Assembly (NCBI RefSeq): GCF_006517175.1
Contig: NZ_CP041186.1
Coordinates: 7,529,074 to 7,593,073 of the forward strand
Length of the DNA: 64,000 nucleotides
Direction of reading: 5' to 3'
Source: Persicimonas caeni
GTDB lineage: Bacteria > Myxococcota_A > Bradymonadia > Bradymonadales > Bradymonadaceae
Made by a program: the position numbers and the translations under genes. Below, piece after piece: positions 31,559 to 41,000 of this stretch. Under the pieces are notes generated by a model. That model was not told the origin of the DNA and ran no database searches. It was given only the letters and a program-made list of their open reading frames with translations. Every line of letters starts with the position of its first letter. The stretch's first letter is position 1.

Positions 31559-34057
31559 TCACCGCGTCTCGGTGCGCCGCCGAATATGCTCCATGGCCAC
31601 GTCGTGCTGGGCGATGGCGCGCAGCGTCAGGTCGCACGCCATGCTGCCCACCGTATAGACCTCGACGTCGGCCGTGCCGAACGGGCCGTGGGCGAAGTTG
31701 CGGCCGGTCTCGAGGTGGTCGATGCGGTCGAAGCGCACCGAGGAGCGTCGGCGGTACACGATGCCCGTGGCCGTCGAGATGCGGTCGCCTTCGATGAGGT
31801 AGTCGGTGCGGGTACTCACGAGCCACACCCAGGAGCCGGAGACGGGCAGGGTAAAGAGCGTGAAGACGAATCGCAGGTGACGGAGCAACTCGGTGCCCAC
31901 GTGCGGCGCGTAGCCGACTGGTTGGCGCGGGCGCTCGTCGGGGGTCGGCGCCGCAGCTCCGCCGCGCGGCGGGTGCTCGCCCAAGCGCGCGTCGATCTGG
32001 CGGTGACGAGCGGCGAGCTCGGGCAGGTGAGCGACGCCAATCGAGAAGCCGCCGCCGGTGGCCAGATACAGGTCTCCGTGATTCGACAACGGATACTCGA
32101 CGCTGTGCACGGCTTTGACGTGGCGCAACGCAGACAGGTGCTGGAACCGAAAGAAGACCCCGCCGGTCACGTCGACGTAGCCGTCGTGTAGGCTCCCGTG
32201 GAATCGCCGGTAGTAGACGCCTCGCCACAGCAGATACGGCGCGATGAGCGCCAACGGGACTCCGAGGCTCAGCCCGGCGACCCACGGGGATATCTGGACG
32301 GCGGTCGGCGCATCGACCAGCGCCAAGACCAGCGCGGCTACGCCCCACAGCGCGGGGACGAGCGCGAAGACGCCGATATGCCGCTTGAGCTCGCCGAGCA
32401 TCGTGTAGTCGGGTTGCAGGCTCGCCGTCGCGGCGCGCGCATCTTTGCCGACTTGCAGCCCCAGCGCCTTTCGAAGCTCGCTCAGCAACTCTAAATCGTG
32501 GTCGATATGCTGCAGGTCGATCGTCTCGGCGGTGCCGATGGAGCGCAGCCGCACCGTCATCGTGTCCATGACGCGGTCGATGGGGTTTCGCAGCACCGAG
32601 ATGGACGTGATCTTGTCGACGCTGAACTTGGTCTGCCGGCTCGACAAGAAGTCGAACGTCTCGCTCACGCGCCGCTCGTCGAAGCTGTAGTCGGTCGCCA
32701 TCGTCTTAATGAGCGCTGAGGCCACGCCGAACACGCCGAAGCCGCCGATGAAGACCAGCGCGGCGAGCGCGAGCGCGCCGAAGCTCGCGATGGCGAAGGG
32801 ACCCAATTCGATGGTGTCGCCGGCCATCACCGCGATGAACGGGCCGACCAGCACGAAGAAGGTCAGCGGCGCCAGGCCGAGCAGGGATTTCGCCACGGCG
32901 CGCATCGCCTTCGGCTTGAAGGTGCGCGCAGGCAGGCTCGACTCGCTCGGCGCCGAGTCGTGCTCCACCACATATTCGAGCGAGCCGACATCGGAGCCCG
33001 CAGCGGGCCTCTCCGTCTTCTCCAACAGCCCCTCGAGCGCGGCGGCGAAGTCTTTGCCGCGCGGCAGGCTCTCGAACACAATCTCGCTGCCGGCGCCGCG
33101 CGAGCTCACCTTCAGGTCGCCGAAGCCGAACAGGCGCTTGTGAATCGGGCGCGACAGCTTCGTGTCGGCGAGGTTCTCCAGCGGGATAAAGCGCAGCGTC
33201 TTGGTCAAAAAGCCGTCTTCGTAGTCGATGACGTCGTCGTGCAGCGTGTATTTGCGGCGCAAAAGGTCGATGTAGGTGAGCGTCAGGTACAGCCCCGAGC
33301 CCAACAAACCGAGCCCGCCGAGCACGAAGACGCCCACGCGCATCCGGGCGAGCATCTCGACGGCGAAGGCGGTGTCCGAGAAGACCTCGTAATTCCCTTC
33401 GAGCAGTTGCAGCAGGCTGGGGCCGGTGTCGTCGGCGAAGAGAGTCCACAGGTCGGCGCCTTCGGTCGCCCCGAAGATGCCCACGGCGTAGATGAACGCC
33501 GCGATGCGGCCCAGGAGGTCGAGCAGCGCGCCCATCGGGCCGGGGCGCTCCTGGCGCACCGTCTCGGCGCGTTGCATCGAGAAGCCGCGCTCGCGCATAT
33601 ACTCGGCGATACGCCGGTAGAGCGCTTCGGGCTCCTCGACGTAGGCGAGCTTGGCGTTTTGGGTGGCGCTGCCCGCTTCCTGGGCGGTGACGTGGCCGAT
33701 TCCGTAGAACAGGCGCAGCAAGTACGGGCTATGCCACTCGACGAGCGTCACGTTCTCGAGGTCGAGCTCGATGGCGCGCTTCGTAAAAATGCTGCCCGTG
33801 CGCACCACCAGCCGGTCGGGCCGGACGACGTACTCGGTTTTGCGGTAGCGGGCGATGCGCTCGACGAGCACGAGCAGGGGGATCAGCGCGCAGACGGCCG
33901 GGACCAAAAATGCCCACTCGCCCAGCGCCATCGACAGCGGCGCCCAGAAAAAGAAGCTCGCCGCGGCCACGAACGCCGCGGGCAGCGCGGCCCAGCCGGT
34001 CGGTCGCAGCACGAAGGGCCGCATCATCGGGCGAATCGTTGTGGCCGACTTACTCAC
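31559..34057 (-). CDS. Membrane protein with multiple bPH2 (DUF304) domains, YdbT-like
   Basis: Large membrane protein of about 832 residues. The GTG at 34057 (start VSKSATTIRP) has GAGG six bases upstream; the longer open frame runs into the tandem hairpin array and is rejected. It alternates hydrophobic helix pairs with three bacterial PH-like domains. Each PH copy has the family pattern of a tryptophan or arginine near a turn, e.g. RPDRLVVRTGSIFTKR, DDVIDYEDGFLTKTLRFI and DGYVDVTGGVFFRFQ. The layout matches YdbT-like proteins of Gram-positive bacteria but is larger. Function unknown. Upstream lies the MscS gene across the repeat array. Confidence 0.85.
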   Translation of the reverse strand: MSKSATTIRPMMRPFVLRPTGWAALPAAFVAAASFFFWAPLSMALGEWAFLVPAVCALIPLLVLVERIARYRKTEYVVRPDRLVVRTGSIFTKRAIELDLENVTLVEWHSPYLLRLFYGIGHVTAQEAGSATQNAKLAYVEEPEALYRRIAEYMRERGFSMQRAETVRQERPGPMGALLDLLGRIAAFIYAVGIFGATEGADLWTLFADDTGPSLLQLLEGNYEVFSDTAFAVEMLARMRVGVFVLGGLGLLGSGLYLTLTYIDLLRRKYTLHDDVIDYEDGFLTKTLRFIPLENLADTKLSRPIHKRLFGFGDLKVSSRGAGSEIVFESLPRGKDFAAALEGLLEKTERPAAGSDVGSLEYVVEHDSAPSESSLPARTFKPKAMRAVAKSLLGLAPLTFFVLVGPFIAVMAGDTIELGPFAIASFGALALAALVFIGGFGVFGVASALIKTMATDYSFDERRVSETFDFLSSRQTKFSVDKITSISVLRNPIDRVMDTMTVRLRSIGTAETIDLQHIDHDLELLSELRKALGLQVGKDARAATASLQPDYTMLGELKRHIGVFALVPALWGVAALVLALVDAPTAVQISPWVAGLSLGVPLALIAPYLLWRGVYYRRFHGSLHDGYVDVTGGVFFRFQHLSALRHVKAVHSVEYPLSNHGDLYLATGGGFSIGVAHLPELAARHRQIDARLGEHPPRGGAAAPTPDERPRQPVGYAPHVGTELLRHLRFVFTLFTLPVSGSWVWLVSTRTDYLIEGDRISTATGIVYRRRSSVRFDRIDHLETGRNFAHGPFGTADVEVYTVGSMACDLTLRAIAQHDVAMEHIRRRTETR

Positions 34058-34100
34058 ACTAACCTCGAGTTTCGCAGCGATTGCATTCTCGTTCTCGCCT

Positions 34101-34355
34101 ACGAGGGCAAGATGCCCCCGCACCGATTACGAGGGCAAGATGCCCCCGCACCGATTACGAGGGCAAGATGCCCCCCGCACCGATGACGAGGGCAAGATGC
34201 CCCCCGCACCGATGACGAGGGCAAGATGCCCCCCGCACCGATGACGAGGGCAAGATGCCCCCGCACCGATGACGAGGGCAAGATGCCCCCGCACCGATGA
34301 CGAGGGCAAGATGCCCCCGCACCGATGACGAGGGCAAGATGCCCCCGCACCGATT
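34101..34355. repeat. Nine-copy tandem array of 28-29 bp hairpin units
   Basis: Each unit contains GAGGGCAAGATGCCC and a CGCACCGAT spacer. The first of nine copies begins at 34103, spaced 28, 28, 29, 29, 29, 28, 28 and 28 bases. The length change comes from an extra C in some units. Each unit is itself a short hairpin (GGGCA, AGA loop, TGCCC). It fills the gap between mscS-family and bPH2 genes on the minus strand. Confidence 0.95.
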
Positions 34356-35241
34356 ACGTCTCAATAACTGGTTGCGCCTTCTCGACGTGCTTCGACGGGC
34401 TCTCGGGCGCCGCAGGCGCGCTCGGCTCGCCGTAGACGTGGTGGACGACGCGTTGCGGGAACGGAATCTCGATCTTCGCCGCCTCGAGCGCCTCTTTGAT
34501 GGCCTGCGTAAGCTCACTCTTGGCGGTGATGAAGTCCTGGCGCACCACCCAGGCGCGCACCACCAGCGTGATACCGCTGTCGGCGAGCAACTCGACGAGC
34601 ACCGCCGGCTCCGGCTCGTCGAGCACGGCTTTGTGGTCGCGCATCACCTCTTTGAGCACGCGTTGAGCCTCGCCGAGATCGGTCGAGTACGCAACCGACA
34701 CGGGGATATCGATGCGGCGCACCTCGAAGAGCGTGTAGTTCGTGATCGTGCTCTTGAGCAGCGCCTCGTTGGGGATGCGCACCACCAGGTTGTCGAACGT
34801 GCGCACCTTCGTGCTCAGCAGGTCGACGTTGACAACCGTGCCGATGGTCTGGTCGATCTTGACGGTGTCGTTGATCGAAAAAGGCCGGTCGACGAGCAAG
34901 AATAGGCCCGAGATGACGTTCGAGACGCTCGTCTGCGCGGCGAAGCCGATGGCCACCGTAAAGATGCCCGCGGCGGTGAGCAGGCCGGTCAGCTTGACGC
35001 CCAGTTGGGTGAGCGCACCGAACGTGGCGAGCAGCAGGACCACGTAGAAGACGACCTTCTTGCCCACCGCGGCGCCGTGCTCGGAGCCCTGCTGGCGCAT
35101 GAAGCGCTCGACGCCCTTGGCCAGGCTGCGCGCGAGCACCCAGCCGACCACGAAGATGAGCAGCGCGACGACGTACGTCTCGATGCTCTGGGGGCTGAAA
35201 ATCTCGCCGATTTTCGTCGTGATATCGCTCAGTACTTTCAT
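34354..35241 (-). CDS. Small-conductance mechanosensitive ion channel (MscS family)
   Basis: Tension-gated channel that protects against hypo-osmotic shock, 295 residues (E. coli MscS 286). Three N-terminal helices: about 20-40, 62-82 and 90-110, the last ending in a glycine/alanine-rich pore segment (LTAAGIFTVAIGFAAQ). The beta domain has RPFSINDTVKIDQTIGTV and the RIPNEALL element. The start is an ATG three bases after the stop of the DUF432 gene, so the two are coupled. The stop falls at the edge of the hairpin array. Confidence 0.94.
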   Translation of the reverse strand: MKVLSDITTKIGEIFSPQSIETYVVALLIFVVGWVLARSLAKGVERFMRQQGSEHGAAVGKKVVFYVVLLLATFGALTQLGVKLTGLLTAAGIFTVAIGFAAQTSVSNVISGLFLLVDRPFSINDTVKIDQTIGTVVNVDLLSTKVRTFDNLVVRIPNEALLKSTITNYTLFEVRRIDIPVSVAYSTDLGEAQRVLKEVMRDHKAVLDEPEPAVLVELLADSGITLVVRAWVVRQDFITAKSELTQAIKEALEAAKIEIPFPQRVVHHVYGEPSAPAAPESPSKHVEKAQPVIET

Positions 35242-35244
35242 CGA

Positions 35245-36060
35245 TTAAAACCCGAACTCCAGGCCCGTCTTGCTGCGATAGTCGTGCGAGAAGAAGTGGC
35301 GCTTCTTGGGCGCGATGTCTGTGCGCGCGCCGCCCAAATCGGCCAGCGGCACGGTGTTGGGCACCGGGCACTTCAGGAAGTCGAGCTCGGCTTCCTGCGC
35401 GCTCATCAAGCGCATGCTCACCTCGTTGGTGTGCACGTAGCGCCCCGAGCCGTACAGCGAGATGCCGCCGGCGGGGACCATAACCTTGGTGACCTGCAGC
35501 GGCTCCTCGGTCTTGTTGCGCACCCGCAAATAGGTGTAGGCGACGAGCTCCCGGGTATCTTCGGGCGATACTTCAGCTTCGTCGGCGTGCGGCCGCGCCT
35601 GGTGTTGCTCGATGGGCGCGGTGCGGTTGATTTCCTCGATGGAGCTGGCGTTGGGCGCGTGAATCGAGGTGCATAGCATGCCCGAATCGACCGGCCCGTA
35701 CAGCGCGCGCGACAGCGAGGGCGGGGCGAGCTCGTCGAGCTTCTTGAAGCCCGCCTTGTCGCCCACGCCGACCTGCAGGTGCAGCGGAAGCCGGAGCACG
35801 CAGCGCACCGACGACGCCGACGGGCACAGAAGCTGGGTCTGCGGGAAGATGAGCAGCGGCAAGGGGCCGAAGGTCGGAACAAAGCGCAGCTTGTGCGCCG
35901 TTTCCGAAACGCCCACGAGCTTCGCCCCTTGCGGGTCGTCGCCGAACCCGTAGCGCAACGTCGTCGGGTTGATGCGCTCGACGCGCAGCGGCTTGCCGAA
36001 CACGTCGAGCGTCACCGAGGTGTCGCGCTCGAGTTCGATGTCCCAGGGCCATAATTCCAT
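35245..36060 (-). CDS. DUF432 domain protein next to MscS
   Basis: Protein of 271 residues without a signal peptide or membrane segment. It matches my recall of DUF432 proteins, which often sit beside mscS-family genes; the match is from memory of the family. Features include LTLxxFGKPLRVERINP-type N-terminal strands, a conserved PSLSRALYGPVDSGMLC (about 112-128) and LYGSGRYVHTNEVSM near 203-217. The gene starts with ATG and AGAGGA nine bases upstream, and the downstream channel gene follows after three bases. Its role, perhaps in channel control, is unproven. Confidence 0.7.
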   Translation of the reverse strand: MELWPWDIELERDTSVTLDVFGKPLRVERINPTTLRYGFGDDPQGAKLVGVSETAHKLRFVPTFGPLPLLIFPQTQLLCPSASSVRCVLRLPLHLQVGVGDKAGFKKLDELAPPSLSRALYGPVDSGMLCTSIHAPNASSIEEINRTAPIEQHQARPHADEAEVSPEDTRELVAYTYLRVRNKTEEPLQVTKVMVPAGGISLYGSGRYVHTNEVSMRLMSAQEAELDFLKCPVPNTVPLADLGGARTDIAPKKRHFFSHDYRSKTGLEFGF

Positions 36061-36379
36061 GGTAGTTGGTCCTCTAGACTACGTGAGGCCAGCAGGAGTG
36101 CTGCCTGCAGGTTGTTTAGTTCAGCGCCGGGTTTTCTTCAACTGCTCGAATGCGTTATTGAGTACAAGTGCATGTGTTCTATGACTTTCGAAAAGCGCCT
36201 GACATGATGAACCTTCAGGACAGTTGCAGCTGTTCTTGGTCCTTGGTTCTTGGTAACGGCGTCGAAACATCGACCAAGAACCAAGAACCAACCACCAAGA
36301 ACGGGTGCATGCGTGCTGGGCGACTCAATGGCCGAAGTGCGACTATCAAAGCTCAAAAGTTCCGTGTAATTACTCAACG
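36061..36379. other. Intergenic region with an inverted word repeat
   Basis: This gap separates the divergent DUF432 and anchored-protein genes. The only structure is an inverted repeat: left arm 36232-36254 repeats TTCTTGGT and right arm 36273-36302 repeats ACCAAGAA. Arms of this type are able to form a stable hairpin. No clear promoter boxes, and no convincing gene. Confidence 0.6.
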
Positions 36380-37759
36380 ATGGCTATGAATCGTCGATCC
36401 CTCATCATCGCGCTCGTTCTCATCGCCTTGGGCGGCGGTGTGGCCGCGGTGTTGTGGTCGACGAGCGAGGACGCGCGTCCCGAGGACGACCAGCCGGCGC
36501 GCACTCAACAACCGGCGAGCGCCCCTAAAGTGTTCCGGGCGCACGCGCCAAAAATTGATCAAAAACCGCGCATCATCGTCTCGCCCTCCGGCTTCGCGGT
36601 GCGCTTCTCGCCCGGCGGCGAGGCGCCCTCCGAGGCCGTCGAGGCGACGGTGGGCATGGCGGGCATCTATCCGCCGCCCACGATGCAGGCCCCCGAGGGC
36701 GGCACGATTGCGCTGCCCGCGCCCCAGGCCTCGACGCTGTGGGGCGACGAGATGCACACCTACGAGATCTTCGCGCGCACCGCCGACGGAAGCCACGCCT
36801 TCTGGAGCGAGCTGTCGACCGAAGGCCGCGCCGAGGGAGACGTCCTCGACGCCAAGCTTCTGGACGCCTCGCCGCTCACCGTCGAGGTCCGCGACGACAA
36901 AGGCGAGCCGGTCGCCGGGGCCGAGGTGCGCGTGTCGCGCGGGTTTGTGGGGCTCGTCCACCTGACCAAAGAGACCGCAGAAGACGGCACGGCCACCTTC
37001 GAGGCGCTGCCGCCCGGAAACCTTCATGTGACACTTAAGAAAAGCGGGTTCGCCCGCCTCATGCGCCGTCTGAGCCACGGCGAGGGCCAGGAGACCGTCT
37101 CGGTCGACCTCGAGCGCGGGCCCACCCGCATCGGAAACGGAGAACTCGAGCGACTCGCCGCGCAGGTGGTCGTGGAGGGGAACCGCACGGTCGTCGAGAC
37201 CAACGAGCCGGGCGAAAACGCCGAAAGCGAAAGTGATACTTTAACCGAAGAGCCCGTCCAGAGCGCCGTGGACCTGTATGTGGTCGACTCGACCGGCTCG
37301 GCGGTCTCGGGGGCGTTGCTGCAGCTTTGGAAGGGCGATCGAAAGCTCTTCGAGGGCACAAGTCGAGGCACCAGGCCGGTGCCGGTCGAGCTCGAGGCGC
37401 CGTTCGAGGGGACGCTCGTCGCCTTCGACGGCCGCCGCGGCGAGGGCCGGGCGCGCCTGTCGCTGACGCGGGTCGACACGACCAAAGAGGCGATCGTCTC
37501 GCTCGACCGCCCGCTGTTGAGCCTCGACGTCCCGCCCGGGCGCATCAACTCCCGCGCCCGAATCGAGCAGATCCTGGGCGCGGAGCTCGTCCCTGACGGG
37601 GATGCGTGGCTCGCCGACGTACTCTCGCCGACCTGCGCGGCCGCCGAGGCCGGCATCGAGCGTGGCGATCGAATTGTGTGGGTGAGGAGCGTCGGCGGGG
37701 GCTATTCGGCGCTCGTCGAGCGGGGGCAGGAGCGCATGCAGGTGCTTGTTGGCCAATAA
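36380..37759 (+). CDS. Membrane-anchored protein with a CarboxypepD_reg-like and a PDZ-like domain
   Basis: Protein of 459 residues from the ATG at 36380 (a second ATG at 36386 is possible). One N-terminal membrane helix (8-25) is followed by a Pro/Ala-rich linker. The middle holds a beta-sandwich with the pattern of carboxypeptidase-regulatory-like domains (KGEPVAGAEVRV near 178-189 and again GSAVSGALLQLW near 307-318). The C-terminal region (about 390-459) resembles a PDZ domain: CAAAEAGIERGDRIVWVRSVGGG. It is probably exported and tethered. Function unknown. The gene converges with the ABC ATPase gene 21 bp away. Confidence 0.65.
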   Translation: MAMNRRSLIIALVLIALGGGVAAVLWSTSEDARPEDDQPARTQQPASAPKVFRAHAPKIDQKPRIIVSPSGFAVRFSPGGEAPSEAVEATVGMAGIYPPPTMQAPEGGTIALPAPQASTLWGDEMHTYEIFARTADGSHAFWSELSTEGRAEGDVLDAKLLDASPLTVEVRDDKGEPVAGAEVRVSRGFVGLVHLTKETAEDGTATFEALPPGNLHVTLKKSGFARLMRRLSHGEGQETVSVDLERGPTRIGNGELERLAAQVVVEGNRTVVETNEPGENAESESDTLTEEPVQSAVDLYVVDSTGSAVSGALLQLWKGDRKLFEGTSRGTRPVPVELEAPFEGTLVAFDGRRGEGRARLSLTRVDTTKEAIVSLDRPLLSLDVPPGRINSRARIEQILGAELVPDGDAWLADVLSPTCAAAEAGIERGDRIVWVRSVGGGYSALVERGQERMQVLVGQ

Positions 37760-37780
37760 ACAGGTTGGCCAATAAGCCGG

Positions 37781-38536
37781 TCAGTCGATGACCTTGCCGG
37801 TCGCTTCAAGGTAAATCGCGTTCAAATCACGATACTCGCCGCCGGCGAGCATGTCTTCGAGCTCGTCGCGGCTCAGGTCGCGCTCGAGCTTGCCGTCGAC
37901 CATGATGACCACCCGCGAGCAGATGCGCTCGAGCATGTCGAGGATATGGCTCGACAGCAGAATCGCGCCGCCTTCGTCGCAGTAGCGCTGCAGGCGCCGA
38001 CGGATGCGAAGCGTCGACTCCGGGTCGAGGCCGACGAACGACTCGTCGAGCAGCAAGAGCTCCGGCGGGCCGATAAGCGCCGCGCAGATGGCGATCTTGC
38101 GGGCCATGCCGCCCGAATACTCCTTCACAACCCGGTCGCGGGCGTCGGTCAGCTCGGTAAGTTCGAGTAGTTCTTCAACTTGTCGGTCCTGCTCGGCGCC
38201 CTCGACGCCGCGAATCTGGGCGACAAAGCGCAAGAACTCGTCGCCGGTCAGGTAGTCGTACAGGTCGAGGTCCTGGGGCACGAACCCGATATGGCGGCGC
38301 GCCTCGACGGGATTCTCGACCACGTCGACCCCGGCGACCTCCACCGAGCCGCCGTCCGGCGCCAGGATGCCCGCCACGCAGCCCATGGTGGTCGATTTGC
38401 CCGCGCCGTTCGGCCCGATAAACCCGACAAACTCCCCGGCGGCCACGTCGAGCGAGAACCCGTCGACGGCGGTCAGGCGCCGGTAGCGCTTGACGAGGTT
38501 GCTGATATGAAGGCGTGTTTTGTTCGTGTCGTTCAT
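37781..38536 (-). CDS. ABC transporter ATP-binding protein (ABC-2 exporter type)
   Basis: Cytoplasmic ATPase of 251 residues. Walker A (GPNGAGKS) is at 41-48, the Q-loop near 90, the signature YSGGMARKI near 142, and Walker B LLLLDES near 163 followed by the D-loop and a conserved H-loop histidine (LLSSHILDML). The sequence type is that of multidrug/NatA-like exporters. The cognate permease is most likely the 510-residue membrane protein at 41001-42533 on the same strand, separated by the 611-residue protein. Substrate unknown. Confidence 0.93.
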   Translation of the reverse strand: MNDTNKTRLHISNLVKRYRRLTAVDGFSLDVAAGEFVGFIGPNGAGKSTTMGCVAGILAPDGGSVEVAGVDVVENPVEARRHIGFVPQDLDLYDYLTGDEFLRFVAQIRGVEGAEQDRQVEELLELTELTDARDRVVKEYSGGMARKIAICAALIGPPELLLLDESFVGLDPESTLRIRRRLQRYCDEGGAILLSSHILDMLERICSRVVIMVDGKLERDLSRDELEDMLAGGEYRDLNAIYLEATGKVID

Positions 38537-38602
38537 GGTGGCGACGTTCTAATACGTCGCGGCGTGTAGTTCAATTCTCCTGTCCATGCTCGTCAGGAGA
38601 GC

Positions 38603-40438
38603 TCAGATGACCTCCACGTCGTCGGCGTCGAGCCAGTGGGTCTCCCCATCGTCGCCTTTGATGCCCACGCGCTTGCCCGGCCCGAATTTGCTGTCGCCGA
38701 ACCAGAACACACGCCCCTCGACGCCCTCGTTTTTTCCGCTGGTGACGCGCACACGCGATCCTTTCCCAAGGGCGTCGCTTTCGGTGGACTCGTCGGCGCC
38801 GGAGGGCTCTTGCGGCGGCCCCATCTGCTCGGGGACGTCGGGAAGGGGGGCTTCGCCCAGTATCTGACGCATCAGCAGGATCGCCTCCGAGCGGAGGTCG
38901 GCCGGGAGTTGGTCCCACCCGGATGTCTTCTCCGCTGCGTGCACCGGCCCGTCGTGTTCGGTACGTCCGAGCCGAAACTCTTCGATTTGGACCGGGCGGC
39001 TCGGCCCGCCGTAGCCGTCACCGTAGCCGTTGTGCTTGATGTAGAGCTGGCGGTCACCCATGGCCAGGTAGGCGTGGGTGGTGTTGGCGCTGCGGCGGTT
39101 GCGCCCGCTTCCGTAGTCTTCTGCGAGCAACCCGTACAGGGCGAGCTGTCGGGCGCGTTCTCGCCACAGGTCGTGCGCGAGTGGCTCGACGGGCAGCTCG
39201 GGCAGGTCGTCGCTGTCGAGGACCGAGCGTGTGCGCTGTGAGAACTGGTCTTCAAGGGGCACATCGGGCCAGTCTTCGAGATCGGTGGCCGGATGTGCCA
39301 ACACGAGCGTGTCGTCGGGGCCGAGGCGCACGGTGCCGTCTGCGTCGACGAGCTTGCCATCCTGGACCCAAACCAGCCGCCCCTCGTCGGTGCGAAAGAC
39401 CGCGCCCTCGACGGCGTCGCGAGCCACAGGATGCCACAGGTAGTTATTGCGCAGGTGGTAGTACCCAAAGGTGCGCCGCTGCGCGAGTGCTCGCTCGAGG
39501 GTGTGGACGGCCATCGCCTTCCAGAAGTCCAGCGTGCCGCTGGGCTCGTCCTCGCGCGGCCAGTGCCGCTCGAGCATGTCAGGCGGGTGCGGCAGGCCCC
39601 AACGCGCCCGCCACAGCACGTAGCTCTCGGTGCGGTCGACGCCGCGTACGCTTTCGAGCGGTCGGCGCAGCCCACCGTCCATCTTGAGGGCGCCCAACGC
39701 GTCGACGGCGACCTTGCTCCCCTCGGGGATACTCGCCTGCAAGGCATCGGGAAGACGCTGGCGGACCACCCAGCGCACGAAGGCGGCGAGGCTCTCGTCG
39801 GAGAGCCCCGGCGTGACCAGCTCGGCAGCGCCGCGCACCGGCTTGTGGCGCGCCTCGTCGGGCGCCAAGCCGCGCTGGAAATAGTGCGTCTCGGAGAGCA
39901 GATGGGTGGTGTACCAGCGGACCGCCGCCTCGCTCAGGGCCTCGCCGTTGCGCCACGCGAGCTGCGGCGCGCCGTCGGGCAGGCCGGGGCTCGGCATGTC
40001 GATCTCGGCGAGCAGGGCGTCGAGGCGCACGTAGTCTTCGTCGACGACGAGCTCCTCGACGACATAGGGGCTCGGATAGACGAGGGAGTTGAAGACGTCG
40101 TTGTAGAAATCGAGGCGGGCGCCGTGGACCTGCAAATAAGGCCGAAGGGCGCCGTGGTTCAACGGCGGGTGGCGGTCACCGTCGCTCCAGGCCACCGCCA
40201 TCGCGGCGACCTCCTCGCGAACCTCCGAGACGCTCAGCTCGCAAGCCTGGGCGAGCTCGGCGAACGGAACGACGCGGCCCTGGTCGTCTTCGAGCACCTC
40301 GCGGATACGCGCCCACACCTGGCGGTCACTCGTGGCCCGCGCGGCGAGTTCTCGTTCGGCGCGGCGCGGCTCGGGCGCCCAGGTGCGCGCATCGTTGCGC
40401 CCGTCTTGGCGAGGGGGATCGAGGGTCTTCTCTGGCAT
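38603..40438 (-). CDS. Large protein of unknown function with a C-terminal KOW/SH3-like segment
   Basis: Soluble protein of 611 residues from the ATG at 40438 (an upstream extension is arginine-rich and not convincing). The N-terminal 100 residues are helical and contain a winged-helix-like segment (VVPFAELAQACELSVSEVREEVAAM). The long central part has many Trp and Tyr residues and no membrane helix. After an acidic linker the last 55 residues read GKGSRVRVTSGKNEGVEGRV, a KOW-like or SH3-like barrel. I do not recognise the family. It lies between the ATPase and permease genes of an exporter, 66 bp from the ATPase, so a role in that system is inferred. Confidence 0.7.
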   Translation of the reverse strand: MPEKTLDPPRQDGRNDARTWAPEPRRAERELAARATSDRQVWARIREVLEDDQGRVVPFAELAQACELSVSEVREEVAAMAVAWSDGDRHPPLNHGALRPYLQVHGARLDFYNDVFNSLVYPSPYVVEELVVDEDYVRLDALLAEIDMPSPGLPDGAPQLAWRNGEALSEAAVRWYTTHLLSETHYFQRGLAPDEARHKPVRGAAELVTPGLSDESLAAFVRWVVRQRLPDALQASIPEGSKVAVDALGALKMDGGLRRPLESVRGVDRTESYVLWRARWGLPHPPDMLERHWPREDEPSGTLDFWKAMAVHTLERALAQRRTFGYYHLRNNYLWHPVARDAVEGAVFRTDEGRLVWVQDGKLVDADGTVRLGPDDTLVLAHPATDLEDWPDVPLEDQFSQRTRSVLDSDDLPELPVEPLAHDLWRERARQLALYGLLAEDYGSGRNRRSANTTHAYLAMGDRQLYIKHNGYGDGYGGPSRPVQIEEFRLGRTEHDGPVHAAEKTSGWDQLPADLRSEAILLMRQILGEAPLPDVPEQMGPPQEPSGADESTESDALGKGSRVRVTSGKNEGVEGRVFWFGDSKFGPGKRVGIKGDDGETHWLDADDVEVI

Positions 40439-41000
40439 GGTCGCGTCCCGTGCAAAGGTGATGTTGTGTGGGCCGCTTTTGTAACTGATAGGCGACTCTG
40501 TCGACAAGGGAGGGCTCAACTCCCCGGACTCCCTTCGCTTCGCTGCGGTCGCCCGGGGCTACCGAGGCCTTCGTTTCGCTGCGCTTCACTCCGGCGCGGC
40601 GCAAACTACGCGCCTTGGCGGCCCAATTGTCCTCCATCGTCAACTCGGCCACCAAGGCGCCGTCGTCCGGCGCCGCGCCGAGCGCTGTCCGCGAGGCCTC
40701 GGTAGCCCGGGGCGACCGTAGGGAGTCCCGGGTCGACATTTGCAGGGGCGCCCGAGGTTTTGCGAGGAGGTTTCAGAGGGTCCCGAAGACGTTTCGAGAC
40801 GTCGCAAAGTCCCCCGGAGATTTGGAAGGGGCTCCCGGAGATCTTACAGGGACGTGCGGAGAGCTTGCAGCAAGGCCCGCGGGCGTTGCAGGGGCGCCCG
40901 GTGACTTACGAGCCGGCCCGGAGCGTTTCGAAGACGATTCGAGTCGTCGCGAACCAGCCCGGAGCGCTTCGAGGGCGTTTCGAGTCGTCGCGAGGACGAT
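40439..41000. other. 562-bp gap with a long inverted repeat and a 21-bp-period array
   Basis: No minus-strand gene is credible here, although the neighbours on both sides are on the minus strand. The first part holds a long-range inverted repeat (40523-40732) and the second part a degenerate 21-bp repeat array. Plus-strand open frames cover both but lack support: the array phase slips break any fixed heptad frame. Confidence 0.75.
40523..40732. repeat. Long-range inverted repeat
   Basis: The left arm (about 40523-40570, with GGTCGCCCGGGGCTACCGAG) pairs with the right arm (40694-40732, with CTCGGTAGCCCGGGGCGACC). The arms match along about 35 bases with small gaps and flank about 120 bases. 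Confidence 0.7.

Noticed and set aside
34101-34355. CRISPR array
   Set aside because: Units are contiguous and nearly identical with no unique spacers. No cas genes are present.
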